From Nematostella vectensis (lineage: Eukaryota > Cnidaria > Anthozoa > Actiniaria > Edwardsiidae): a stretch of 64,000 bases of DNA. Positions 1 through 11,256 of the stretch are shown here, one piece after another. Each line of letters begins with the position of its first letter. Positions within the stretch are counted from its first letter, which is position 1. The translations under genes and the position numbers were made by a program. The DNA lies in the NCBI RefSeq assembly GCF_932526225.1, contig NC_064040.1:17238994-17302993 (forward strand). The letters run 5' to 3'. The notes beneath the pieces were generated by a model. That model had not been told where the DNA came from. It made no database searches and saw only the letters and a program-made list of their open reading frames with translations.

Positions 1-1062
1 GGACTACTGTCGAAGTGTCATGGGATAAATATCAGCGTCAGAACGCTGAAAAGACGTCTTAAAGATTGGGGGATGTCAAGAAGATATCTTGAGTATGATC
101 CAAATACCGTTAGATCTGCTATTACAGAACTTTTGGATGGACCAAATTCGATTGTTGGATATCGGTCAGTTTGGCATAATCTTCGAATGAAGGGTATACT
201 GGTACCACGTGTAGTTGTTCAAGAAATGCTGAAAGAAATCGACCCAAATGGAGTTGAATTGAGAAAGGCCCATAAGCTGAAAAGAAGAGTTTATCGTAGC
301 TTAGGGCCAAATAGTACTTGGCATGCTGATGGCTACGATAAACTTAAGCCATACGGTTTTCCGATGCATGCGTGTATCGATGGTTTCAGTCGCAAAGTCA
401 TTTGGTTGTATCGATCTAATAATTATCCTGACAACATTGCTTCCTATTATCTGGACGCCGTCAAACAACTTGGTGGCTGTCCCAGAGAACTAGACACAGA
501 CCTTGTAACTGAGAATGGTACTATGGCCGGTATACATTCTTTTTTTTTGGATGATCCCAACTCTCATAGATATGTTGCATCTCCACGAAATCAAAGAATT
601 GAATGCTGGTGGAGCTTTCTTAGAAAAAATTGGTCAACATGGTGGATGAATCTTTTCAAAGACATGATAGAGAAAGCAGTACTCAACACAGCAGACAAGC
701 TTCATTTAGAGGGTCTTTGGTTTTGTTTTGCTGAACTATTTCAAAACGATCTGAAAAGGGTGGGTGATTCATGGAATACTCACTATATAAGGAAATCCCG
801 CCATGATACTGTAGCAGGAAGACCTGATGCAATTTTCCACCTTCCTGAAAGTTACGGGGGTATTGATAATTTGCTTGTACCAGTTTCACAACATGATATG
901 AGTTATGCTTACACTCATCTTGTACAACAGGACGAAGATGATGAATACCAAGAATATTTTCGTTATGTTCTTCACAGTCTCAATAAGAAGAAACCTGAAC
1001 ACTGGAGAGAAGCATTACAGATGTATGAAGAGTTGTTGCACATTGCAGTTAATGGTTGTTAA
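1..1062 (+). CDS. Integrase-core transposase-like protein, 5'-partial
   Basis: The open frame runs in from the window edge, so an ATG at position 73 is probably internal. The residues before it (HGINISVRTLKRRLKDWG) look like a helix-turn-helix, which precedes the catalytic core in this animal family. The core is an RNase H-like integrase fold: first Asp in WHADGYDKLKPYG, second Asp in ELDTDLVTENG, Glu in RIECWWSFLRKN, followed by a C-terminal region rich in aromatic and acidic residues. About 353 residues are visible and no break is seen. A decayed first exon of the same family lies at 35311-35734. The DDE reading rests on motif spacing. It may be an active element protein or a domesticated copy; no flanking terminal repeats were recognised. 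Confidence 0.75.
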   Translation, partial: GLLSKCHGINISVRTLKRRLKDWGMSRRYLEYDPNTVRSAITELLDGPNSIVGYRSVWHNLRMKGILVPRVVVQEMLKEIDPNGVELRKAHKLKRRVYRSLGPNSTWHADGYDKLKPYGFPMHACIDGFSRKVIWLYRSNNYPDNIASYYLDAVKQLGGCPRELDTDLVTENGTMAGIHSFFLDDPNSHRYVASPRNQRIECWWSFLRKNWSTWWMNLFKDMIEKAVLNTADKLHLEGLWFCFAELFQNDLKRVGDSWNTHYIRKSRHDTVAGRPDAIFHLPESYGGIDNLLVPVSQHDMSYAYTHLVQQDEDDEYQEYFRYVLHSLNKKKPEHWREALQMYEELLHIAVNGC

Positions 1063-1186
1063 GTTACATTATTTTATAAGGAACGATTGAGAAACAACTT
1101 TCAAAAACTCATTAATTATTCATGAGGTATTCAACCAATCCCTGTTTGTAATTTGTACCACGTGAAGTAACTTGAAACCAGCGGAA

Positions 1187-1305
1187 GTACTCGTACCTTG
1201 TATTCTACCTTATTTCCAGTTACTTCTACCTTTTTCAAGTTACTTCTACAATATTTCCAGTTACTTCTACCTTATTTCCAGTTACTTCTACCATGTTTCC
1301 AACTA
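1187..1305 (+). repeat. Tandem repeat of about 21 bp
   Basis: About five imperfect units share TTTCCAGTTACTTCTACC. The units drift towards both ends. There is no coding signal. Confidence 0.8.
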
Positions 1306-1383
1306 CTACTAGCTAATGATAATCAAATTATTAGAAATAATCAGTTTAACATTAATTTAGTGAAAAAAGGTCTTTGATGCATG

Positions 1384-1452
1384 ACTCCATCACGACTCGA
1401 TCCCCTACCGTCCAGTCTATATGCACCGTCTTATACCATTACGCCACCGAGT
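1384..1452 (-). repeat. tRNA-like sequence, possible SINE head
   Basis: Read on the minus strand, the segment has an A-box-like TGGCGTAATGGTATAAG and a B-box GATCGAGTC matching GWTCRANNC, at tRNA-like spacing. The ends ACTC and GAGT can pair. The rest of the acceptor stem and the anticodon arm pair poorly, so a decayed tRNA-derived SINE or tRNA pseudogene is likelier than a working tRNA. Confidence 0.3.
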
Positions 1453-1718
1453 TTCTGATGCGATTCCTCGGAAGATAACATACTTATAAAACTTATGAAT
1501 TAGACTCATTAGGAATGCCATGAATAGCAGACAAAGACAATTTGAATAGCTTTTGTTTCAGAAAGCCGTCCGGGAATTGAAGAACAACAAACGGTGCTTC
1601 ATGCATTCAAAATTATGAAAACTGAAAACCTTAGTGGAGATGCAATAAATCAATATATTTCTGTTATATATATTTCCTTCGCTTCTTTTCCCTCCCGAAT
1701 AATTAATGAGTTTTTGAA

Positions 1719-3588
1719 GTCGTTCGGCTAGCGCCTCGGACTGGAACTAATTGCGCGGACTTTGAAACCCCGTCAAGTCCTCATTGTCGGCCTTTAAACA
1801 TTACGTAAAACAAGGTCGAACCCCTCCTTCCCAGTCCCCTCCATAAAGGAAACAATTCAGTAAAAACCCACTTGCAAGATTCAACCAGTTGATTAAAAAG
1901 CACTAGGCCAGAAAAAGAATTATAAGTCACTGAGGTTCTCATATAAAGGGTGTCAAGATCAAGTTGACTGTAAATGAAACATTAGGTTATGTTAGCAAAA
2001 GGAAAACATGCCCATTTCAAAAATGGTTGTCAGAGGAGATTGCATAACCAAAAGGTTACAACCACTTAAAAGCTGTTCGACACACAAATTTGAGCTTCTT
2101 GAAATTGCACGAAAATGAACACTAAAAAGAGGTTAAGGTTAACCACATACTATCTTGTCATTATTTCATAGAAATGACTGCTTTTAACCATGCAATCACC
2201 ATGTGACAATTGCCATTTTATCTTGCAGCTTTTTTGAAAATAGGTATATACTGTCACATGATTTACAATTTAAAGGTTACTGTTCACAAATGTGACATCA
2301 AGGCCTTGCAACACTGAATAATTCCCATGATTTAAAAATCTGTTTATAAGTTAATGCCTTAATCAGAATGGCACCAGCCTCAACACTATTATTGTGCATG
2401 TGTCAAAAAGGTTATGATTTCTTATAATACTTCATGAATTACAGATAATGGATAATGAAATAGACAAGTATTACTAAAAACAATATTCTTTTATTCTTCA
2501 AAAATCTAATCAGCACTATTTTAGCTGTAATCAGTACTATGTGTTTCATGGATGGAGTATGCCCACTCTAATCAAATATCATTACAACTAAATCATAATT
2601 TGCAACTTCTAAATTAAGAACAGGAACAAACAACAATAACAGATAAAGCATTCATCAAGGCTCATCAAATTAGCTCATATATCTTTCTGTGCACAATCTG
2701 TATAAACAAGGCCAAATACAGGGGTGCCGGAACCGGGGTTGGGGGTGCTAGAGCTGCCTCAATAAGTTTTGATTTCTTCTGAATTACTTTAAGATTTAAA
2801 AAGAAAAATACAGATAAAAAGCAAAATATAGCTAAACATATATAGAAAAACTACAAATGCATAGCTTAGCCCACACCCTCGCCCCCAATCAAAAAAATGC
2901 TCCGGCATCCCTGAAATAGCCTAAGTGTCCTGTATATGCACTTGTTTATTAAAGATAATTATAAAGAAAATACTGATTAGGCAGTGTCGCAAGACAGTAC
3001 TTAGCTGTTAACTTTCATATTGAAGCATTATGAAATCACAAAATCAATTTGTTCAGTAAATCTGTTCAGTGTAACTACCCAAATTTCAATATGGCCAGGA
3101 CCAATTTTTACATTATGTTTCAGCTGGTGTTTCACCGCTAAACAAATGAGGTTTTGAACCAGGTCCCCCTTACCTCCTCGCATTTTCGACCTTTCTGCTT
3201 GAGTGAGCACTGATATACTTGAACCAAATTCAACTTCGATAGAGTGAACGCAATGAACCCGTGAAATACATATTTGACTATTTATTACTTTTCTTTTGTG
3301 TCTATTTGACTATTACAGTATTAACTTTTACTTCACAGGTTCAATGCATTCACTCTAAACAATACCATCTACCAATAACTTGAGCATAATAATTTGGCTG
3401 GTGAGAACACAACCATAAAATGACATTGTAATTATGTCTTACTAGTCAAAACTAATGGAAATAAAAGCCATGAACATTAAACTGAAAACTAGAAATGAGA
3501 ATGAGAGTACCAGTGTCCATTTTGAAAAAATATGTTTTAAGATTTTGAAAATGCCTGGCCCTTACAAAAAGCTAATAAAAAGTTTTGC
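1719..3588. other. Non-coding interval
   Basis: AT-rich sequence between the integrase-like gene and the HECT-like gene. I see no credible coding region. The only structure recognised is the small hairpin element at 2719-2913. Confidence 0.6.
2719..2913. repeat. Small hairpin repeat, MITE-like
   Basis: CAGGGGTGCCGGAAC at 2719-2733 recurs inverted with two mismatches at 2899-2913. Just inside, TTGGGGGTG and CGCCCCCAA also pair roughly. The total of about 195 bp and the GC-rich ends around an AT-rich centre fit a MITE or fold-back SINE. No target duplication was identified. Confidence 0.45.
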
Positions 3589-5348
3589 TTAAAAGTATCT
3601 AACGATGCCATGTGGGCAACTGGAAGGGTTATCTCCCTCCCACATGCCCGAACAAGGGGAAAGCTTTGGGTTCCTCTTAAGGCAATCATGGTCAAACCTT
3701 ACATGAATTGGAGAGATTTCCTTGCTGAGATTTCGGTGCTTTTGGCCAGTTAACCAGCCCATAACTGCACTTGGGCTCAGATCAACTACATTGAACCGTT
3801 CACCATCGTCAGTATTGTGGTCTTCATTTTCATCATCATCGATATCTTTTCTATAAGCACCATAGGCTTTCCATGCCATCGCCTCTTGGTAGCTACAGAC
3901 TTGTGATTTATCCTCAAGGCTGAATATGAAGTCTTGGAAGTTGTCCATTACTGACTCTTCTACGGTCCGACGAGAGCTTCCCACAGCTGAATACTGCGGT
4001 TTCATGAGAGAAAATAAGTAATTCCCGTCGACTTCCTCTTGGTGGCCCATAACAAACAGACCTTTGCATTTCTTTGGGTGCTTGGTGACTATGTCAGCCA
4101 ATCCATACAGCTCCATTCCCTTCTTTAGTTCTTTTAACATCAACTCCCGTCTGCTGAGCATACTGACAGTAACAGCAGCAAGAATAGAGTCAGCACATGC
4201 ATCGGTTATGGGCCCTGTGTAGCCATGGTCAATTATAATATCAGTGCTACTGGCAATATCCTGCCTGATATTTTTCAACAGCTTACATTCTGTTTCAGTC
4301 AAATGTTTTTGAAGATCTTTGCTGTTGGAGTAGTCAAGATCTCCAAGTGACACCAGCGTGTCAAACACACAGGGGGCCAGAAAGTTTGGGGCTGGGCCTC
4401 CCTGGCCCAAGCTAGCAGCAACAATTTCCCCAATTGTTCTATAAGTGGCAATGTCATTGGTAGAATAAGCAGGACTTCCATCTGGGAAGAATTTTTTCGC
4501 TATATCGGGAATGATACATGAAAAAAACTCACGTGCCAAAGCACCATCATCGATTCCGTCTTCTCCTACAAACTTCACACGACACACATGAACAGGATTA
4601 ACTTTCTTAGCTGCTCTTTGCCACAATGTGATAGCCCTGGTTACTGGTGTACCCCTTCTAATGATCATGAACATGGATATTTTCCCATCAGAGATGACCT
4701 TTTCTTGCAATAGTTCAATAACACCAGCTTCGCTTTCTGGGATAGGCGATTTTGTTTTGTTGTTGCTTGGTGGAGGGCTGTCATCATTGCCATAAAGACG
4801 TTCAATTTCATCATAGTAAAACCAGTCAGAACCACTGTTGGTACTTATGCCTGAAGGTCCTGGATGATTGTTGGTTGGATGATTTGTTGTTAGTTTCTTG
4901 GCTGGTGGCTCTGTTGCTATGCAGGCATCACTTTCGTTGCTCCTCTTTACTGGACAAGAAGCTTCAGGTTCAGAACTGTCACTATCCCTTTCCTCTTTCC
5001 TAAATTCTTCTATGTCATTGACCGTACATAGATATAACGTTATGCGCTTGTAGTCCTTTAATGCTGCTTGCTTATACTTTTCCAAGGTGAAAAACTCTTT
5101 GGACGTTCCAGGAAGGAACAAAGCCTCTTGGCCGTCTTCGTAAAGTAGGACATATTCGGTTCCTTGAAATTAATTAATTTCATATATTTTAGTATTATTG
5201 TTTATATTTTAGTAATTTCATATACAGCAATATGCAGAAATTCTGATCTTGACTATCAAAGTATGTAACTATACAACTGTATGTGGGGTGCATCATGGGA
5301 AATGGACGTGCAGTTTGAGCAAATTGACCAAAAGTAATAATAATAATA

Positions 5349-5404
<56 letters not shown>

Positions 5405-6640
5405 TTATTACTTACATGTCACAAATTCACATGAGAATATAATCAAATGGGCCGTGTGTTGTCATGTATGAGCATATCCTGTGAGTTATATACTTTGCTA
5501 GATCAGAATTTCTGCATATTGCTGTATATACATTATTTAAACTTTTTTCTGTATATTTTAGTGTAATATTAATAGTCGAGTTAGTTTTTTCTTAAATGTA
5601 AGAGCATTGAGACATCGTGCAATGCTCCAAAAACATTATTATTATTATTTATTATTACCTTCGGAATACAGGTTTCTCTGAAAGTCGGCCCATTTCGATT
5701 TCGCTTGTTCGAGCAATTCCTTATAGGATGCATGCTTGTTCACTTTTATTGCCAACTTCTTTCCTCTTTTATCCTTGAGCTCTTCCTCACTAAATACTTT
5801 CAACCCAATGTTAATGATTACATCATTAGCCTCCTCAGGTTTATTCTTGTCTTTTAACTGTTTCTTTGTCGGCTTGCCATCTTTTCCCTTCTTAAAACCA
5901 ACGAATGATTTTATTGTAGATACATGTGAAGCAGGTCTACCAAATGGTTTGTTTTCAACTGCTTTGGAGAGTTCTAGAGAAATCAATAAAAACAAAAGAA
6001 ATCTTATGATTAAAATGAAACTAAATGATCTTTGCCTTTTCAAAAAATTATCTAAAATATCTCATATTAAAAAAAATGATCATGAACAGTATAATTTAAA
6101 ATGTTTTACATGTAGTTACTTAACTTCTTGTGGAAATAAAAGAAATAGACAATATGCAGTTTGTTTTGGAATAATATGGAAGATAGCTTGCTTGAGTTGG
6201 ACTGAATTAAGCTTATAAATTATGAATTAAGCTTATAAGCTATTTACAACTATTTACTATACACTCAGTCACAAAATAGTGCAAATACAGTGTCTATGTC
6301 CATTAAACAAAATCTTCATGCCCCTCCCCTCCCCCCCCGAACACTTTCCAATGGTCGATCCCTAAGTGAACTTTAAGGTTTTGCTTCAAGCTTATATCAT
6401 CATTTGTTCTAACTTAAATGAGTCAGACTTTTCCAATTAGTTTTAATTCTCTTTAACGATCCTTTTTAAAGCGAGCTCTTAGAATTATTGGTCCAAAGCA
6501 GAGCTTAACTCTGTCCAAAGTGACCTGACGGCTGTGCAAGAAATTCCACACTTACACACACTGCTCTTACCTTTTCCGCAGAAAACACAAAACGTAGATC
6601 CATCATCGCCTAGCTTGCGACCACAATGAGAGCAAAACAT
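3589..6640 (-). CDS. Zinc-ribbon / HECT-like (G2E3-like) protein, three exons
   Basis: Exons on the minus strand: 6571-6640, 5659-5973 and 3589-5162, with GT/AG boundaries and matching phases; 1959 nt gives 652 residues. Exon 1 starts at the first ATG and encodes a zinc ribbon (CSHC and CVFC pairs). Exon 2 encodes a basic region and a segment ending NLYSE. Exon 3 continues with EYVLLYEDG and LFLPGTSKEFF, a Ser/Asp-rich linker, then a HECT-like region (VKFVGEDGIDDGALAREFF; SPSAVMGWLTGQKHR). The order matches proteins labelled G2/M-phase E3 ligase-like in anthozoans. HECT enzymes pass ubiquitin through a C-terminal Cys, but no canonical C-lobe active-site motif is visible; the tail instead carries scattered Cys residues, so catalysis is doubtful. 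A BEL LTR begins 212 bp upstream in the same orientation. Confidence 0.82.
5220..5529. mobile_element. MITE with 30-bp terminal inverted repeats in a HECT-gene intron
   Basis: Positions 5220-5249 (ATATACAGCAATATGCAGAA...) recur as an exact reverse complement at 5500-5529. The element is 310 bp, non-coding, and lies in the intron between exons 2 and 3 of the HECT-like gene. Termini beginning TATACAG with a possible TA duplication suggest a Tc1/mariner-type MITE; the superfamily is inferred. Confidence 0.8.
5335..5404. repeat. (TAA)n microsatellite
   Basis: About 70 bp of TAA repeats with one TAG interruption, inside the intronic MITE. Confidence 0.97.
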
Positions 6641-6851
6641 ACTTCTAGAGGTATTCTGCGACAGGGATTGTAAAAGCAACTAAATTTGCACACGAAGCAA
6701 GCGATTCGAGCGAGAACGAACGAATGCACGTGGTCCGTACATTGGTAACTGTCCAAAAAAATCGCGGGCTCGAGATCAGAATTAAAACAGCTTGGTCTTC
6801 CTGTGTTTAAAATGAATGCTCACTTCCGCCGTGGCTTGGATTCTGTCGTTG

Positions 6852-7071
6852 TGTCGGGGACAACCAAATAAACTCACTTATATTCTCTTTACTTTATTTC
6901 TTGATCACAAACTCTCCGTTGTAATAGTACACTCGCATCTCAACTCTAGGGGCACAACCCCCTTTCTTTACCTATCTCGAATTACAACATGATCACATAA
7001 CAAAACTAAATATGTAACGTAATACAGTATTATAAAGTAACGCAATCTTGCGGGTTTTCTACTTCCGGACA
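6852..7071 (-). repeat. BEL 3' LTR
   Basis: 220 bp, TGTCGGGG...TTCCGGACA on the plus strand. In element orientation it contains a TATAATA-type box and an AATAAA signal. It lies 212 bp upstream of the HECT-like start codon and points towards that gene. A purine-rich polypurine tract adjoins it at about 7072-7085. Confidence 0.93.
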
Positions 7072-7110
7072 CCCTCCCCCCATTTATGTGTCTACAGCAG
7101 CATAAATGTT

Positions 7111-10100
7111 CTAGTCTTCTTCCAGTAAAAAGATGCCCTTGATGTTGCCCTTGGCGCTGTCTTTTGCCTGACGTCTTGACCCAACTCTTGGGATGAATAC
7201 TTGCGCCTTAGGGTTTAACTTGATCCCCGGATCATCCCCACCAATCTCTAGGTCGCAAATCAACTGAAGAGGGCGTTCTATCACATATCCGTTCCCCATC
7301 TTCAGTTTGACTCCCCGGACTACGCCGTCTCTTCCTGTAATCTTCTCCACTACTCGTCCAATCTTCCATTGAGCCTTATTCTTGACATCCTCCTTGAGCA
7401 GGACTACGCGCCCTTTCTCCGGCACCTTCGGCTGCTCACCACTGCGTTCTTCGTGCTTCTGCTGTCTCTCCTCTAGAGATCGTACGTACTCTCTTGTGAA
7501 TCTCTTCTTCAGGTCTTCCTTGCTACGCTGTATAAACCTCATCCGTCGTGTCACGTTTCCGGCATCTGACAACTTCTCTAAGTCTTCTTCGAGGATGGGG
7601 ACTGGTCTCCCCCTGAGCAACAGATTGGGTGTGATGACGGGTTCATCAAACTCTTCCCCCTGGTACACTAATGGTCGGTTGTTCATTACTGCTTCTACGT
7701 CTAGGAGCGCATCCTCAAGCTCGCAGTAGTTGAGAAGGCTCCTCCCAACTGCTTTAGAGAGCGCGTTCTTCATGACACCGACTAGGCGCTCGAAGAAGCC
7801 TCCCCACCAAGGTGCTCGTGACATGTTGAATCTCCAGATGATCGCTTGAGAGGCCAAATAGTTTGATAGACTTTCGTCCTTCTTTAGCACTGAAAGCCAT
7901 TTCCCTGTTGCCACAAAGGTCTTTCCATTGTCACTCACGATCATCTGAGGACATCCTCTCCTTGCGACAAACTCTTTGAGCGCTCTCTGGAAGTTTGGTG
8001 CTGATAGATCCGGGCAGAGCTTTAGATGGACTGCCCTAGTGGCTGCACACGTAAACAGCGCGATGTATGCCTTGCCTTGCTCGGACTTGGTGCGATAATA
8101 GATTGGGCCTGCAAAGTCGACCCCTGTTACGTCGAAAGGCTCAGAGAACTCTGTACGGAATGACGGCAGCTGTGCTGAGGCTTTTGATCCCGGAGTCAAC
8201 ACTGGCTTTATCCGATATCGCTTACATTTGTTGCAGTTGTGTATGACCCTTTTTACTTGAGCCCTCAGCTTTGGTACGCAGAACTACTCCCGGACTAGAC
8301 TCATAGTCATTGACACTCCCCCGTGTATGGCTTTCTCGTGGACTTGTTTGATGATCAAAGTCGTCAGCTTGTGGTCTCTGGGTAGGATGATGGGTTGGTA
8401 TCCGGCGATGCGTCCGACACATCTAGCTATCCCATCCTCGCCTATCTGCACCTCCATGGAAGCCTCCACTTTCTCCCTCTTTGCCACTTGCGCACGGCGA
8501 ATCAGTGTGGACTCGGCTTTGTTGATCTCCTCTGTGGTTAGCGGTCCTGTGCGCTTGCTCTTGGATCTGCAGTTATGACCAAACCGTTGTATGTAATCAA
8601 CGACTCTCCTAAGCTTCCAGTAGGACGAACACTGCTCGAGCAAAGCGTCTACCTGTCCCTTTTCCTCTGGTTCTTCTGTCGCCACCAGTAATTTCTCCTT
8701 GCGGCTCTTCACCGTCTCACTCGCTACCTCATCGTTGTCTGTTACCTCTGGTTGTAAAGGCCATTTCGCCTTGTCTGACAGCCAGTTAGGCCCATGCAGC
8801 CACATGTCGCTTAGCTCCCCCGGTCCCGCTCCTCTGCTTCCTATGTCTGCTGGGTTCTCACCCGTTGGGACGTAATTCCACTTGAGGTAGTCCCTCTCTT
8901 GGATGACCTTTGTCCGGTTGCGCACGAACTGTGACCAGGTACCTTTGCCCTTGATCCAGTAGAGGATGGTGGTGCTGTCGACCCAACACTGGTAGATCTG
9001 GATAGGTTGACCCTGCAAAACTTCATTAACATGAGTCATTAGTTTTGTGAGTTTGTGTGCGCCAACTAATTCCAAACGAGGAATGCTCTGATTTTTAGGG
9101 GCTACTCTTGACTTCGCGACAAGCAATGTCTGCCTAACAGAACTGTCTGCGTGATGGGCTACTACATAAATCGCAGCCGATACGGCTGTCTTGCTCGCAT
9201 CTGAGAACCCATGTAGCTCTATCCTTGTCACGTGCTGATCCACTACACTGCGCGGAATACTAACTGATGGACATGCCTTCATGCTCTTAAGCCACTTGTT
9301 CCACTCTCTAACAATCTCTACGTCTGTAATCGCCTCGTCCCACCTCTTCTCACTAAGACACACCTTGCTATACAGTACTTTGCCAGTCACAGTGACTGGC
9401 GAAGCGAGTCCTAGCAGATCGTAGATGCGATTGATCACTGCTAGCATCTTCCTCTTTGTGAGTGCACCACTCACCTCTTCTTCGGTGGAATCGCTGAATG
9501 CGATCGTAAGCTCGTCCTTGTTCTTGTCCCAAGGTATTCCTAGGATCTTTACCGGTGGCCTGTCCACGGCCCGGTCTGCTCTCTCTGCTGAGGTACTCTC
9601 CTCCGCCTCAAGGACATTGCTGTGCCATTTGTGAAGCTGGAATCCTCCACTCTCCATGATCTCGCTTGCTTCCTGCTTAAATCGAAGCAGCTGTTCAGGG
9701 TCGTCTCCACCTGTCTGTACATCATCTACATATGTGTTAGTTAGTAACTGGTACACAGTCTCTGGGTACTTGTTACTGTAACTAGCCACATGTTTCTGCA
9801 GAGTAGCGCCCAGAATATAGGGGCTTGGGCCCGAGCCAAAGATTACCCTTGCGAACCTATACTCTACAATGTTTCGGTCTTTAAGGTTGTCGTACCAAAA
9901 CAGTCTCATGCAGTCTCTATCCTTGGTGTCAACTTTAATCTGCAGAAATGCTTTTTGAATGTCTCCCGTGAGACAGAGACGATTCATGCGGTTGCGCAAT
10001 AATATGTCAAATAGCATAGGTTGTAATGGAGGGCCTACTTCTAAGCAGTCGTTTAGAGATGGGGTGTTGTCATCCTCTCTTGCTGAACAGTCATAAACGA

Positions 10101-11256
10101 TGCGAAGCTTGCTGGTCTGAGCATCGTCCCTCGTCACCATGGTATGTGCGATATAGTGTACGTTCTCCCCTGTTGGAGTATCTGGAGCTGGCTCTAAGAT
10201 CCCTTCCTTCAGTTGCTCCATCATAATGTCATGGTACTCCTCTATCCTCCCAGTCTTCTCCAGTCTACGGGTAGTGCTCGCCAAACGTGCTAGGGCTAGT
10301 CTTTTGTTAGACGGTAGGGATGTGTGATCTGGTTTCCATGGTAACCGGGTGGAGTAGGTTCCATCGTCCAATCTTTGCAACCCTTCCTGGAAATTATTGT
10401 GGAATTCTCCTCCCTCTTCATCACTGTCCTTCAGTCCAAGTACTTCCTGGGAGCACATCTGGTTGAATTCTTCCTGTGAGTTGCTGAGGAAGAAACCCTT
10501 TTCTGTGTCTGTGGCGGAAATCGCTGCTTTGCCTCCAATCACCCATCCAAGCATGGTGAACTCAGCTCCGGGGTCTTTGTCTGGGTCGCTGCCAAGCACC
10601 GCTGGCTCAGTGGACTTGATGCGCTGGAGGTCAGCTGCGCCAAGTATGACATGTACTGGTAGCTTGTCTTCTGTCGAGGTTTCATCACTGAAGGTCAGTC
10701 TTCTGAGTTTGTTGTATTTCTTTTTTAGCTCTGGGATCCTCGGGTTGGGAAGGTGAGTGATGATAGGTTTCTCTGCATTAATGCAGTGGAGCTCCATTCT
10801 AAAGCTGTCAAGGACAGTTGAGCCCAGCTGTATTTTGTAGAGCTCTACCTGCTTATCTACCGTCCCGTACATCTGCTCAATGACCCTCCTTTCGACCCTG
10901 CTTGGTTTAAGGTTTAATTTTGTTAGTAGGTTGGAGCTGATGTATGAGCTCCCAGCTCCACTATCCAGCATGATGCGCGCTGGGATGCCATTGACATTCG
11001 CTATGGCCGTAGCGTGTAAAGTAGTATGTACCTGGTCCACTGCCCCATAGAATCTATCTCTAGAATTACCCGGGTTGGCTGGGGTTGAGAGTGGGAGGCT
11101 GCTTTGTACTCTGTCGCAGATAGAGGTGTGATGCCTTGAATTGCACTTTGCACAGTTTCCCGCTTTGCATTTGGTAGCCATATGCCCCCCCTTGGTGCAG
11201 TTGTAGCACAATTTTTTTTGCATTAGGATTTCTCTCCTGCTGGCCGTGTCTAACAC
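7111..11256 (-). pseudogene. BEL pol (PR-RT-RH-IN), one in-frame stop
   Basis: One frame of 1382 codons. In order: zinc knuckle (CYNCTKGGH), retropepsin (MLDSGAGSSYIS), reverse transcriptase with its catalytic pair in TYVDDVQTGG, RNase H-like region (HGFSDASKTAVSAAIYVV), HHCC zinc region, integrase core with D, D, E in GVDFAGPIYY, SDNGKTF and FFERLVGVMKNAL, and a DUF5641-like tail. The only interruption is a TAG at 8284-8286, inside the integrase zinc region. The TAG could be a disabling mutation or, less likely, a readthrough site. Domain integrity otherwise suggests young age. Confidence 0.9.

Larger units (their letters stand above)
1100..1718. repeat. Interval bounded by a 22-bp inverted repeat
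   Basis: Positions 1100-1121 (TTCAAAAACTCATTAATTAT...) recur inverted and exact at 1697-1718. The interval lies just 3' of the integrase-like gene. It may be the arms of a small non-autonomous element; no target duplication is evident. Confidence 0.45.

Noticed and set aside
1384-1452. A functional tRNA gene
   Set aside because: A and B boxes are present, but the acceptor stem and anticodon arm do not pair well; kept only as a tRNA-like repeat.
5736-6218. 160-codon plus-strand ORF
   Set aside because: It is antisense to exon 2 of the HECT-like gene and the adjoining intron.
7382-10756. Plus-strand ORFs across the BEL pol region
   Set aside because: All are shadows of the minus-strand pol frame.
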